From contig CAYFMQ010000003.1 of assembly GCA_964344255.1 (NCBI GenBank), positions 124,001-188,000 of the forward strand: a DNA stretch of 64,000 bases. Reading direction: 5' to 3'. Numbering within the stretch: position 1 is the stretch's first letter; each line of letters opens with the position of its first letter. Positions 44,215 to 52,302 of the stretch are shown here, one piece after another. Origin of the DNA: JAJFIE01 sp964344255 (lineage in GTDB: Bacteria > Pseudomonadota > Alphaproteobacteria > Rhodospirillales > Casp-alpha2). The translations under genes and the position numbers were made by a program. The notes under the pieces were generated by a model that saw only the letters and a program-made list of their open reading frames with translations, was not told the origin of the DNA and ran no database searches.

Positions 44215-45606
44215 TTAGATGGATGTCCGAAGGTGGAACGATTTGGGACGGGTTACATGATCGTACCCCAAAGCTGATAAGGTGCAGCCCCGGCCCGAGT
44301 CCTTGACCCCGGTCCAGGCGAGAGCCGGGTCGAGATAATCACACCTGTTCATGAACCAGGTGCCGGTGTTTATCCTGTCCCCGATGGAAATGGCCGCATC
44401 TGCATCTGTTGTCCAGATTGCCGCCGTCAGGCCGTATTCGCTGTCATTCATCAGTTCGATGGCTTCCTCATCCGAGGCAACCCGCATGATGCCGACAACG
44501 GGTCCGAAGCTTTCCTCGGACATGACACGCATGGAATGATCGACATCGATCAGGACCTGTGGCGCCAAATAGGGTGTGCCTTCGGCAGCTTTATCAAATC
44601 CAGCCGGATCGACCAGGGCTGTAGCGCCGCTGTCCACAGCGTCCCTGATTTGCCCGCGCACGAATTCAGCAGCGGAAGTCTTCACGACGGGGCCGAGGTT
44701 GGTGTCCTTCTCCAACGGATTGCCTAGATTGTACTGGCCGACAAGGGCGGCGCAGCCTTCAACGAAGCCGTCAAACAGGCTGTCGTGCACATAAATGCGT
44801 TCAATGCCGCAACATGACTGGCCTGAATTGAAAAATGCACCGTCGGTCAGGTTTTCGATTGCATGGGCCAAATCGGCGTCGGCACGGACATAAGCCGGAT
44901 CCTTGCCGCCCAGTTCCAGGCCGACGCCGATGAAGCGGCCGGCTGCAGCCTTCTCGACCATATGACCACCGGAAACCGATCCGGTGAAGGCGACATAGTT
45001 GACTTCGGAGGCGCGAATGACCCGTTCCGTATCATCGTGGGTCAGGTGAAGATACTGGAAAACGCCTTCCGGAAGACCGGCCTGGCGGAACATTTCGGAA
45101 TATCGTTCAGCGCACAGGGGGGTCTGGGCTGAGTGTTTCAAGATAACACTGTTGCCGGCCATCAATGCCGGAATGATTGCATTAACGGAAGTCAGGTAAG
45201 GGTAGTTCCAGGGAGCGACGACAAAGACGACGCCTAAAGGGTCGCGCCGGATAAAGCGAGTGAATCCCTCTTTTTCGGCAATGGGAATATCCGCGAGTGT
45301 CTGTTCAGCTATTGCGATCATGTGACGGGCGCGTTCTTCGAGCCCCCCGATTTCTCCCGGCGTTGAACTGATGGGTCTGCCCATCATCCAGCTTATCTCC
45401 TCGGCGATGCCTTGTGTCGATTCAACGAAAGCATCAATGGCTTTGGTGCAAAGAGCGATACGTTCCGTAATTGGCGTGTTGCGCCATGATTCCTGTGCCT
45501 TCTTCGCCAATTCCAACGCATCGGATATGTCCTGATCGCTGGCGTATGACCGTTCGACGTAAATGCTGCCGTCGACAGGGGAAATGGTTTTCAATTTATC
45601 GCTCAT
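44215..45606 (-). CDS. Aldehyde dehydrogenase (NAD(P)-dependent family)
   Basis: 463 residues with the catalytic pair visible: Glu in LELGGKDPAYV and Cys in NSGQSCCGIERIYV (about 285), plus the early VAPWNYPYL segment. It converts an aldehyde to the carboxylate. Partner gene is the Fe-ADH downstream, on the same strand. ATG 45606 follows a GGAGGAT site. Substrate cannot be assigned, but the double Cys in the active-site loop is seen in betaine/gamma-aminobutyraldehyde-like subgroups, which would suit an amine-rich locus. Confidence 0.87.
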   Translation of the reverse strand: MSDKLKTISPVDGSIYVERSYASDQDISDALELAKKAQESWRNTPITERIALCTKAIDAFVESTQGIAEEISWMMGRPISSTPGEIGGLEERARHMIAIAEQTLADIPIAEKEGFTRFIRRDPLGVVFVVAPWNYPYLTSVNAIIPALMAGNSVILKHSAQTPLCAERYSEMFRQAGLPEGVFQYLHLTHDDTERVIRASEVNYVAFTGSVSGGHMVEKAAAGRFIGVGLELGGKDPAYVRADADLAHAIENLTDGAFFNSGQSCCGIERIYVHDSLFDGFVEGCAALVGQYNLGNPLEKDTNLGPVVKTSAAEFVRGQIRDAVDSGATALVDPAGFDKAAEGTPYLAPQVLIDVDHSMRVMSEESFGPVVGIMRVASDEEAIELMNDSEYGLTAAIWTTDADAAISIGDRINTGTWFMNRCDYLDPALAWTGVKDSGRGCTLSALGYDHVTRPKSFHLRTSI

Positions 45607-45639
45607 GTGATCCTCCCGGAAGTACAGGGAATTAATCTG

Positions 45640-46335
45640 TTAATTGCCAAAAGTAACGGTCGCTTTTGCCCGGTCAACTTTCTCCTGTGGCCATGTTTTT
45701 GGGGCTGCGGGGACGGAATCTGCGTCCGAAATGCTTGTGCCTTCTCCGGGGGTGGAAAGATCGACGCTCCCAGTCCGGGTCTGTACATAAACGCCTTTTC
45801 CATCGAGCAGCAGAACCGAGAACTTCCCATCAATCGAGCCGCCCCAGAAGGTGGTGCCGCGAATGCCGATGGTGGCAATCTCGGTTTCCACCGTAAACTC
45901 GGCATTGGCTTGCTTCATCAGCGAGCCGCTGGTGACGACAAAAGCGCCCTCGAGAAGACGCATGACGGCATTCCCGCCATCCTGTGTCATCAGGTATTCC
46001 TGTACGACGAAAATGGTTCCTTCGCCGAGAGTAACTTCAGCGCCATCCATCATGGTCAGGTGCAGGCGTGTACCTTTTCCGGTGGAAATCACATCACCCA
46101 GCAAAATAGGATCGCCTTCGGCAAGAATGCGGGGAAATGCATCCTGCATGGCGACAGCGGATTTCTGCAGGCGCGTGACGGTGCCGACGATGGCATCACC
46201 TGTTTGCTGCGCCCTAGCCGTATCCACGCTGCCCACGCAAAGCAAGACAAGCAGGAGCGCGCTGACATTAAAGAAGTTACGTCGGTTTAGAAATCTACTC
46301 ATTTTGCCATTACCATGCTGAATAGAAATTTTCAT
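45640..46335 (-). CDS. FecR-domain periplasmic protein
   Basis: 231 residues (or 220 if starting at ATG 46302). After an N-terminal signal (LLLVLLCVGSVDTARA) comes a FecR/LysM-free beta-rich domain: AEGDPILLGDVISTGKGTRLHLTMMDGAEVTLGEGT and ...TIGIRGTTFWGGS..., typical of PF04773. Unlike classical FecR it has no cytoplasmic anti-sigma part and no FecA or sigma-factor gene is next to it, so it is a stand-alone secreted version of unknown role. It follows the hemerythrin gene after a terminator. Confidence 0.8.
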   Translation of the reverse strand: MKISIQHGNGKMSRFLNRRNFFNVSALLLVLLCVGSVDTARAQQTGDAIVGTVTRLQKSAVAMQDAFPRILAEGDPILLGDVISTGKGTRLHLTMMDGAEVTLGEGTIFVVQEYLMTQDGGNAVMRLLEGAFVVTSGSLMKQANAEFTVETEIATIGIRGTTFWGGSIDGKFSVLLLDGKGVYVQTRTGSVDLSTPGEGTSISDADSVPAAPKTWPQEKVDRAKATVTFGN

Positions 46336-46374
46336 AAAAATTTAAAAAGAAACTATCAGAACATTTAAAAAATG

Positions 46375-46410
46375 AAACCCGCAATCTACTGGATCGCGGG
46401 TTTTATTATT
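46375..46410 (-). terminator. Terminator behind the hemerythrin gene
   Basis: AAACCCGC and GCGGGTTT pair over 8 bp with an inner ATC/GAT helix; on the minus strand it is followed by a T tract (CATTTTTT) and lies 25 bases beyond the hemerythrin stop. The plus strand also has TTTTATTATTTT. Confidence 0.75.
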
Positions 46411-46434
46411 TTCTTTCCCGGTATCAGGAAAAAC

Positions 46435-46830
46435 CTAAGGTTCTTTCCCTCCGAGGGTTTCCTTGTAGTGCATATCCTCCTCGAGGATGTGAATTTGCAG
46501 CCAGTTGTTCATAAAGGCGATAAGGTCGTTGGTAATAGAGTGATCGCCGTCTTCATAACGCTTGCAGAAATCCGCAACCTGGGCTGCGAGTTGAGTATGG
46601 GCATGCTGGTGTTGGGCCAGGTCGGTGTAGCCGTACTTTTCCATCATGTCCTCTTCGCGTTTGAAGTGGGTTTTCGTGTAATCGACGAGTGAATCCAGGA
46701 CGGCGTTGATATGCTCATCGCTCTTTCCCGTCGTTTGCGCCAGTTCAAACTGCTCGACCAGATCGAACAGGATTTTATGATCGTTATCAAAGGCGTCGAC
46801 ACCGACACTGAATTCATCTTTCCACTGCAT
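46435..46830 (-). CDS. Bacteriohemerythrin
   Basis: 131-residue single-domain hemerythrin. The diiron ligands follow the family pattern: His18 in DNDHK, His-x3-Glu in HFKREEDMMEKYGY (about 55-68), HQHAHTQ (about 74-80) and the terminal HILEEDMHY with His and Asp (about 114-122). It reversibly binds O2 and may store, sense or deliver oxygen. Its place among oxygen-sensitive metabolism is suggestive, but no FNR box is near its start. Monocistronic by its terminator. Confidence 0.93.
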   Translation of the reverse strand: MQWKDEFSVGVDAFDNDHKILFDLVEQFELAQTTGKSDEHINAVLDSLVDYTKTHFKREEDMMEKYGYTDLAQHQHAHTQLAAQVADFCKRYEDGDHSITNDLIAFMNNWLQIHILEEDMHYKETLGGKEP

Positions 46831-46914
46831 TATGACCTCTTGCTTTATGACAATTCCCCCGGTCCGGAAATTACTCTATCACAGAGACGAGGGAACTGTC
46901 CTGCGTTAGATCAA

Positions 46915-48363
46915 TCATCCCCAGGGCAGGGAGAACGTCTTGACCGTGGTGTAGCTCTTCATGGCCTCAATCACGCCTTCTTTGTAGCCAAGGCCTGAAT
47001 CCTTGACGCCGCCGAAAGGTGACATTTCGATGCGATAACCCGGAACTTCCCAAACATTCACCGTGCCGGTTCTCAGCTCGGCGATACATTTCTGGATATG
47101 GCTCCAGTCCTGGGTGCAGATGCCAGATGAAAGTCCGAAAGCGGTGGAATTGGCGACGGTTATGGCGTCATCGATATCCTTGACCCGGATAATGGGTACA
47201 GGGGGGCCGAAGGTCTCTTCGCGTACAAGTTCGCAGTCATAGGGTACATTATCGAGCACCGTGGGGGAGTAGAGCGCCCCATCTCGATCATTACCATAAA
47301 GCAGGTCAGCTCCGGCCTCGACGGCGTCATTCACGCGCGCTTCGAACAGCTTGGCGGCATTCTCATGGATCACGGTTCCCATATCCGTATTCGGGTCTGC
47401 CGGATCGCCGTAGTTGATCTGTTTCGCCCGTTCGGTCGCGAGAGCGGCAAACTCATCGGCGACGGACTCGACGCACAGAATGCGTTTGACGGCAGTACAT
47501 CGCTGGCCGGAATTCTTGGTGGCGCCGAGAACAGCCATATCGGCGGCCTTGGCGAGATCGGCGTCTTCCATGATGATCAGGGGCGCATTGCCGCCCAGTT
47601 CCAGTACCGTGCGGCGATAACCAGCCTTTTCGGCGATCATCTTGCCCACCGGAACGCCGCCGGTAAAGGTGATCAGTTCCGCATGGGGATTAGTGATCAT
47701 CTCGTCGCCCATGTCTTCCGGCAGACCGGTGATGACTGAGAACATTTCCGGCGGCAGACCGGCCTCATAGAGGACATCGGCAAGGATTAGCGCCGTCAGT
47801 GGCGTCAGTTCCGTCGGCTTCAGCACCATGCAGTTGTTGGTGGCGACAGACGGCGCAATCTTGTGCGCCGGCATGTTCAGGGGGTGGTTAAAAGGGGTGA
47901 TAGCGGAAATCGCCGTCAGGGGATCGCGGGTGGTGAAAATCCGCCGCTGCTTGCCTTGAGGCGTGATATCGCAGGAAAAAGCCTCGCCATCGTCAAGGAT
48001 CGTCATCTGCCCTGCCAGCGTAAAGACGTCATAGGCGCGGCCTACTTCGTAGAGCGAATCTTTCTTGCAGATACCGCATTCAGCCGTAATCAGATCTGAA
48101 ATGTCGTCCTTGCGGGATTCGAGGATTTCCGCGGCCCGAAACAGGATCTGCTGGCGCTCATAACGGCTCAGCGTCGGTTTGTAGTCGGCTGCGATCTGAA
48201 AGGCCTCTCGGATTTGCTCGGGTTTGGCGCAAGGGGCCGTGCCGACTACATCACCGGTATAGGGATTGAAGACCTCGAACGTTCGGTCCGATTCCACCAT
48301 TTTCCCGGCAATGCGCATGGGTTCATGGCGCGGGGCAGGGGAGGAGCTGGCTAAAGCGGTCAT
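46915..48363 (-). CDS. phnY: Phosphonoacetaldehyde dehydrogenase
   Basis: 482-residue ALDH-family enzyme with Glu in LELGGNAPLII and catalytic Cys in NSGQRCTAVKRI (about 290). Overall sequence and position next to phnA and phnW fit PhnY, which oxidises phosphonoacetaldehyde with NAD to phosphonoacetate. Its start overlaps the phnA stop by four bases, so the two are translationally coupled, consistent with a short-lived aldehyde/acid pair. Last gene of the phnW-phnA-phnY transcription unit. Confidence 0.92.
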   Translation of the reverse strand: MTALASSSPAPRHEPMRIAGKMVESDRTFEVFNPYTGDVVGTAPCAKPEQIREAFQIAADYKPTLSRYERQQILFRAAEILESRKDDISDLITAECGICKKDSLYEVGRAYDVFTLAGQMTILDDGEAFSCDITPQGKQRRIFTTRDPLTAISAITPFNHPLNMPAHKIAPSVATNNCMVLKPTELTPLTALILADVLYEAGLPPEMFSVITGLPEDMGDEMITNPHAELITFTGGVPVGKMIAEKAGYRRTVLELGGNAPLIIMEDADLAKAADMAVLGATKNSGQRCTAVKRILCVESVADEFAALATERAKQINYGDPADPNTDMGTVIHENAAKLFEARVNDAVEAGADLLYGNDRDGALYSPTVLDNVPYDCELVREETFGPPVPIIRVKDIDDAITVANSTAFGLSSGICTQDWSHIQKCIAELRTGTVNVWEVPGYRIEMSPFGGVKDSGLGYKEGVIEAMKSYTTVKTFSLPWG

Positions 48364-49631
48364 GACGCGATCCTTTCTTCTTGCCCTTTCAGGTGATTGA
48401 GGGCGATCTCGAAAATGTCAAAATTACGGGCCTTGTCCTGATCGACGCTGCTATCGACAGGCGCATTGAAAAGCAGCGGCACGCGTTGTTCGGAAAGGCC
48501 GCCATGGGACCGGAGCGGTTCATTCAGGCCGGACAGATCATGGCGTTCCGGGCTGGTGCCGATGGCGGTATCTTCCACGGAAATCACCACAAGGTCACCG
48601 ACACGCTCCGGCGGCAACTGATAACGCTCGCAGGCTTCCGCCTTGGTAAGCGCCACTTCGACGCCATCCATGCCAGTAATACGGTTGCAAAGATCGAGCG
48701 CGTCGGCGTCTTCCGGCAGGTATACCGTCGCGTACCCGCCCAGCGCGCCGTGGTGGACGACATAAGGGTCCGTAATGGGCAGGATCACCCGGCATGAACC
48801 GTCGCCCAGCCACGCGTCCAGTACCTCTTGGAGATAGATGACCTTGGGCTGGCTGTCGTCGCCGTGCTTGGCGCTCATACCATGATCGGCGGTGATGGCG
48901 ATAATGGCGCCCAGTTCATCCAGCCTGGCCCAGTACCTATCCATCATGGCGTAAAAATCGTTGGCGCCGTTACTGCCAGGGGCATGCTTGTGCTGCACAT
49001 AATCCGTCGTCGACAGGTACATGATGTCGGGCCGATGGGTTTCCATCAGCTTGACGCCTGCGGCGAACAAGAATTCGGACAGATCGGCGCTGTAAACGGA
49101 TGGCACCGGCATACCCACCATATCGAGTACGCCCTCAATCCCGTTTTCCGTCAGATTTACCTGATCGGCTTTTTCGGAAGAAAAACAGATAGCACGGCCG
49201 CTAGAAAAATCGAGACCGTGGCCCAGTAATTTGCGGAGCTTGTCCTTGGCTGTCACCACGGCGATTTTCGCGCCTGAGTCATGGAAAGCCTGGAAGATGG
49301 TGCCGACCTGCAGGTATTTGGGATCGTTCATCATCACTTCTTCGCCCGTGTCGGGGTCGAGGATGAAATTGCCGCAAATGCCATGGACGGCAGGCGGACA
49401 TCCGGTCACGATGGACAGGTTGTTGGGGTTGGTGAACGACGGAACGACACAATCCGCCCTCAGGTCCGCGCCCTTGGCCAACATTTTGGCCGTGTAAGGC
49501 ATGACACCGGCTTTAATGGCTTCTTCGATGTAGGCGGGCTCCGATCCATCGACACATATGACCACAAGTGGGGCCTGGGGCCAGGCATAGCTGCGTCCGT
49601 TGATGGTGAGCGGGGTGTTGGGTGTGCTCAT
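48360..49631 (-). CDS. phnA: Phosphonoacetate hydrolase
   Basis: 423 residues of the alkaline phosphatase superfamily. The catalytic Thr67 in PSFTNPNNLSI and Zn-ligand Asp28 in VICVDGSEP correspond to Thr68 and Asp29 of S. meliloti PhnA; ITADHGMSAKHGDDS carries further metal His and Asp residues. It cleaves the C-P bond of phosphonoacetate to acetate and phosphate, so it releases P (and usable C) from AEP. Acts downstream of PhnW and PhnY. Not related to the unrelated PhnA of the C-P lyase cluster. Confidence 0.95.
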   Translation of the reverse strand: MSTPNTPLTINGRSYAWPQAPLVVICVDGSEPAYIEEAIKAGVMPYTAKMLAKGADLRADCVVPSFTNPNNLSIVTGCPPAVHGICGNFILDPDTGEEVMMNDPKYLQVGTIFQAFHDSGAKIAVVTAKDKLRKLLGHGLDFSSGRAICFSSEKADQVNLTENGIEGVLDMVGMPVPSVYSADLSEFLFAAGVKLMETHRPDIMYLSTTDYVQHKHAPGSNGANDFYAMMDRYWARLDELGAIIAITADHGMSAKHGDDSQPKVIYLQEVLDAWLGDGSCRVILPITDPYVVHHGALGGYATVYLPEDADALDLCNRITGMDGVEVALTKAEACERYQLPPERVGDLVVISVEDTAIGTSPERHDLSGLNEPLRSHGGLSEQRVPLLFNAPVDSSVDQDKARNFDIFEIALNHLKGQEERIAS

Positions 49632-49663
49632 GCTTTTTCAAGCTCCTGAATTGATAAACGCGA

Positions 49664-50794
49664 TCAAGCGGCGGCCGGGGTGCCGGCCTGAACGCCCATT
49701 TCCGACAGCGTCGATTTGATGCACGCAAGCGCTGCGTTCATTTCCGCTTCTCCCAGATTGCCGATACAGCCGATACGGAAACTCGGCGCGACGGTCAATT
49801 TCCCGGGATAAATGACATATCCCTGATCCTTAAGGCGGTCATAAAGATCCTCAAAAACGAAGTTCGGATCGGCCGGCATCTTGAAGGTGACGATGATCGG
49901 CGCCTGCAGATCATTGGGCAGCAAGGTCTCGAAACCGAGGGCGCGCATGCCTTCCACGAGAATACGGCAGTTGTCGCTGTAACGCTTGTTCCGGCCCTCA
50001 ACGCCGCCGGCGGCCAGGTACTGTGAAATGGCGGAATCGAAAGCGGCGATGACGTGGGTCGGCGGCGTAAAGCGCCACTGCTTGTTGGCTTCCATGGATT
50101 TCCATTGATCATACAGGTCCAGGCTAAGGGAATGGGCATTGCCTTCGCAGGTTTCAAGCGTTTCCTGTCTGATCAGGGAAAAGCCCATGCCGGGGACGCC
50201 TTCCAGGCATTTGTTGGAAGATGCCATGATGGCGTCAAAGCGAATATCTTTGGCGCTGACGGGAATGGCGCCGAAGGCGCTCATGGAATCGATGATCAGC
50301 GACTTACCGTGACGTTCACAGACGTCTCCGACGGCAGCGATTGGATTTAGAATGCCCGATGTCGTCTCGCAGTGAACCACAAGGACGTGCGTAACGGCTG
50401 GATCATTGCCAAGTGCCGCATCAAGGGCGCTCGGGTCCACCGGCGTGTCTTCCGGCCATTCGATGATCTCATAAGCGCGAGCCATGTAATCGAGAATTTT
50501 CACCATGCGTTTGCCGTAGGCGCCATTGATCAGGATCAACGCCTTGCCGTCACGGGGGATCAGGGTTCCCAGGGTCGCCTCGACAGCGAAAGTGCCGCTA
50601 CCCTGAACGGGAACGCAGACATGAGAGGATTCAGCATCGGCAATCTTGAGTAACTGTTCGCGGACACGGGCGTTCATGTCGATGAACGAGGCGTCGCGTG
50701 AGCCCCAGTCGTGCAGCATGGCCTGCTTGGTTTCCATGGATGTGGTCAAGGGGCCGGGGGTGAGAAGCCAGGGGTCCTGTGCGGTATTAGTCAT
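49664..50794 (-). CDS. phnW: 2-Aminoethylphosphonate:pyruvate aminotransferase
   Basis: 376-residue class V PLP aminotransferase; PLP lysine K195 in ASSNKCLEGVPG, close to K194 of Salmonella PhnW, and the N-terminal LLTPGPLTTS segment of the family. It converts AEP and pyruvate to phosphonoacetaldehyde and alanine. First gene of the phnWAY unit; its upstream region (50795-50918) contains the TCGGTCAAAAAGCCACA element shared with the importer promoter. Absence of a phosphonatase (PhnX) gene next to it agrees with the PhnY-PhnA route. Confidence 0.95.
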   Translation of the reverse strand: MTNTAQDPWLLTPGPLTTSMETKQAMLHDWGSRDASFIDMNARVREQLLKIADAESSHVCVPVQGSGTFAVEATLGTLIPRDGKALILINGAYGKRMVKILDYMARAYEIIEWPEDTPVDPSALDAALGNDPAVTHVLVVHCETTSGILNPIAAVGDVCERHGKSLIIDSMSAFGAIPVSAKDIRFDAIMASSNKCLEGVPGMGFSLIRQETLETCEGNAHSLSLDLYDQWKSMEANKQWRFTPPTHVIAAFDSAISQYLAAGGVEGRNKRYSDNCRILVEGMRALGFETLLPNDLQAPIIVTFKMPADPNFVFEDLYDRLKDQGYVIYPGKLTVAPSFRIGCIGNLGEAEMNAALACIKSTLSEMGVQAGTPAAA

Positions 50795-50853
50795 GAGGGT
50801 AATCCTGTCGTGTCAAACGGAGTCCGGATAGGCAAAAAGTAATAACAGCAATA

Positions 50854-50880
50854 TCGGTCAAAATCGGTCAAAAAGCCACA
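50854..50880. promoter_or_regulatory. Phosphonate-regulon element upstream of phnW
   Basis: TCGGTCAAAA at 50854 is followed ten bases later by TCGGTCAAAAAGCCACA (50864-50880). The latter matches TCGGTCAAAAAACCACA at 56291 before the importer operon. It lies 60-86 bases upstream of the phnW start. Confidence 0.6.
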
Positions 50881-50918
50881 AAAAAATACAATTGTTCTGA
50901 AGAAACTCTCTCTTTCGT

Positions 50919-52301
50919 TCATGCTTCTTCACGAATGGCGTTTTCAAGGATGTCTAAAGCTTTATCCATATCGGTTTTTGTCGTTACCAGGGATGGAGTC
51001 AGGGTCAATACATTGCCCATGGTTGTTTTGAAACTCAAACCGTCGTTCAGGCAACGATAGAGAATCCTGTCCGCCGCTTCGGAGGCAGGTTCCCGGCTGT
51101 CCCGGTTCGCCACGAGATCCAGCCCCATAAGAAACCCAATGCCCCTGACATCGCCGATGAGAGGGTATTTGTCCTGCATGTTGTGCAATCGCTCCAGGGC
51201 ATATGCGCCGAGCGTTGCAGCATTTTCCACCAGCCCCTCATCTTCGATGATCTCGATGGTGGTGAGCGCCGCGCGGGCCGTGACGGGGTTCTTTTCATGG
51301 GTGTAATGCCCGATCGATTTGGCCCCGGCCACATCAAGGTCAGGATGAACGACAAGCGCTGCGATGGGAAGCATGCCGCCGCCCAGGCTCTTGCCGCAGA
51401 CCAGCATATCCGGCGCGACATCATCGTGGTCACAGGAAAACATTTTCCCGGTTTTGCCCAGTCCATTGGGTATCTCATCGAAGATAAGCAATGTGCCTGT
51501 ATCGTCGCAGGCCTTGCGGACGGATTTCCAGAAACCGGGGGGTGGCGTATAAGGAACGGCGCGAACGGGCTCGGCGACCAGGGCTGCCACATCGCCTTCT
51601 TTTTCCAGGACGTAACGGACCATTTCCGCACAGGCCAGGCCGCATATTTCAACATTTTTCTTTTCGCCAGTATCTCTGTGTCCATAGGGACACCGATAGC
51701 AGGCAAAAGGTGCCAGGTGCTCCGTCCCCGGCAGCAGAGGACCGATAGGCTCCCCCCTGAACAGGGATTCCCCGCCGACGCTGGTGCCGCCAAAGCCGGC
51801 GCCGTGAAACGAATCCCAGAACGACAAGGTCTTGTGTCTCCCCGTTTTGATGCGCGCCAGTTTCAGCGCCATGTCGATGGCGTCAGATCCGCCGGTAACA
51901 AACAGTGATTTTCCCAAATCGTCCGGCGTGATATCCGCCAGCTTCCGGGCCAGTTCAATGGCCGGTTCGCAGGTAAACCGCCGGGGGCTGAAGGGCAAAT
52001 CCGCCATCTGTTTTGTGATGGCCTCAATCAGGCGCGGATGGCCGTATCCAATGTGGTGCACGTTGTTGCCGTGAAAGTCCATGTAACGGCGGCCGTCGGT
52101 ATCCTCGATCCAGATGCCTTCCGCTTTTTTCGCCGCGGAAAGACAGGGCGTGGACAGGTTCTGGTGAAGGAAAAAACGGGCGTCCTCTGCCAGAATATCT
52201 TGCGCCTCAGGGGAATGGCCCGAATCCCAGTCGCGGCGATTGGTGCTCAGGTTGCTGTCGCCTTCACCATGGGATTTTCCGGTTTCAGGCTGTTTCATCA
52301 T
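50919..52301 (-). CDS. pbfA: (R)-1-hydroxy-2-aminoethylphosphonate ammonia-lyase-like enzyme (PbfA-like)
   Basis: 460 residues, class III transaminase fold with PLP lysine K304 in VCGKSLGGGMLPI and LLIFDEIPNG before it. Near phnW and an AEP importer, transaminase-like PLP enzymes of this kind are PbfA: they act as lyases turning hydroxy-AEP into phosphonoacetaldehyde plus ammonia, widening the PhnW pathway to a second natural phosphonate. Unusual CYRCPYG insertion with several Cys (about 205-235) is noteworthy. ATG at 52301 follows the permease stop by one base; a longer frame from 52358 would overlap it. Ordinary transaminase activity cannot be excluded. Confidence 0.8.
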   Translation of the reverse strand: MMKQPETGKSHGEGDSNLSTNRRDWDSGHSPEAQDILAEDARFFLHQNLSTPCLSAAKKAEGIWIEDTDGRRYMDFHGNNVHHIGYGHPRLIEAITKQMADLPFSPRRFTCEPAIELARKLADITPDDLGKSLFVTGGSDAIDMALKLARIKTGRHKTLSFWDSFHGAGFGGTSVGGESLFRGEPIGPLLPGTEHLAPFACYRCPYGHRDTGEKKNVEICGLACAEMVRYVLEKEGDVAALVAEPVRAVPYTPPPGFWKSVRKACDDTGTLLIFDEIPNGLGKTGKMFSCDHDDVAPDMLVCGKSLGGGMLPIAALVVHPDLDVAGAKSIGHYTHEKNPVTARAALTTIEIIEDEGLVENAATLGAYALERLHNMQDKYPLIGDVRGIGFLMGLDLVANRDSREPASEAADRILYRCLNDGLSFKTTMGNVLTLTPSLVTTKTDMDKALDILENAIREEA

Positions 52302-52302
52302 G

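Noticed and set aside
46831..46914. FNR box upstream of the hemerythrin gene
   Set aside because: GTTAGATCAATC near 46903 keeps only one half-site and lies at the end of phnY, so it is not a credible site.
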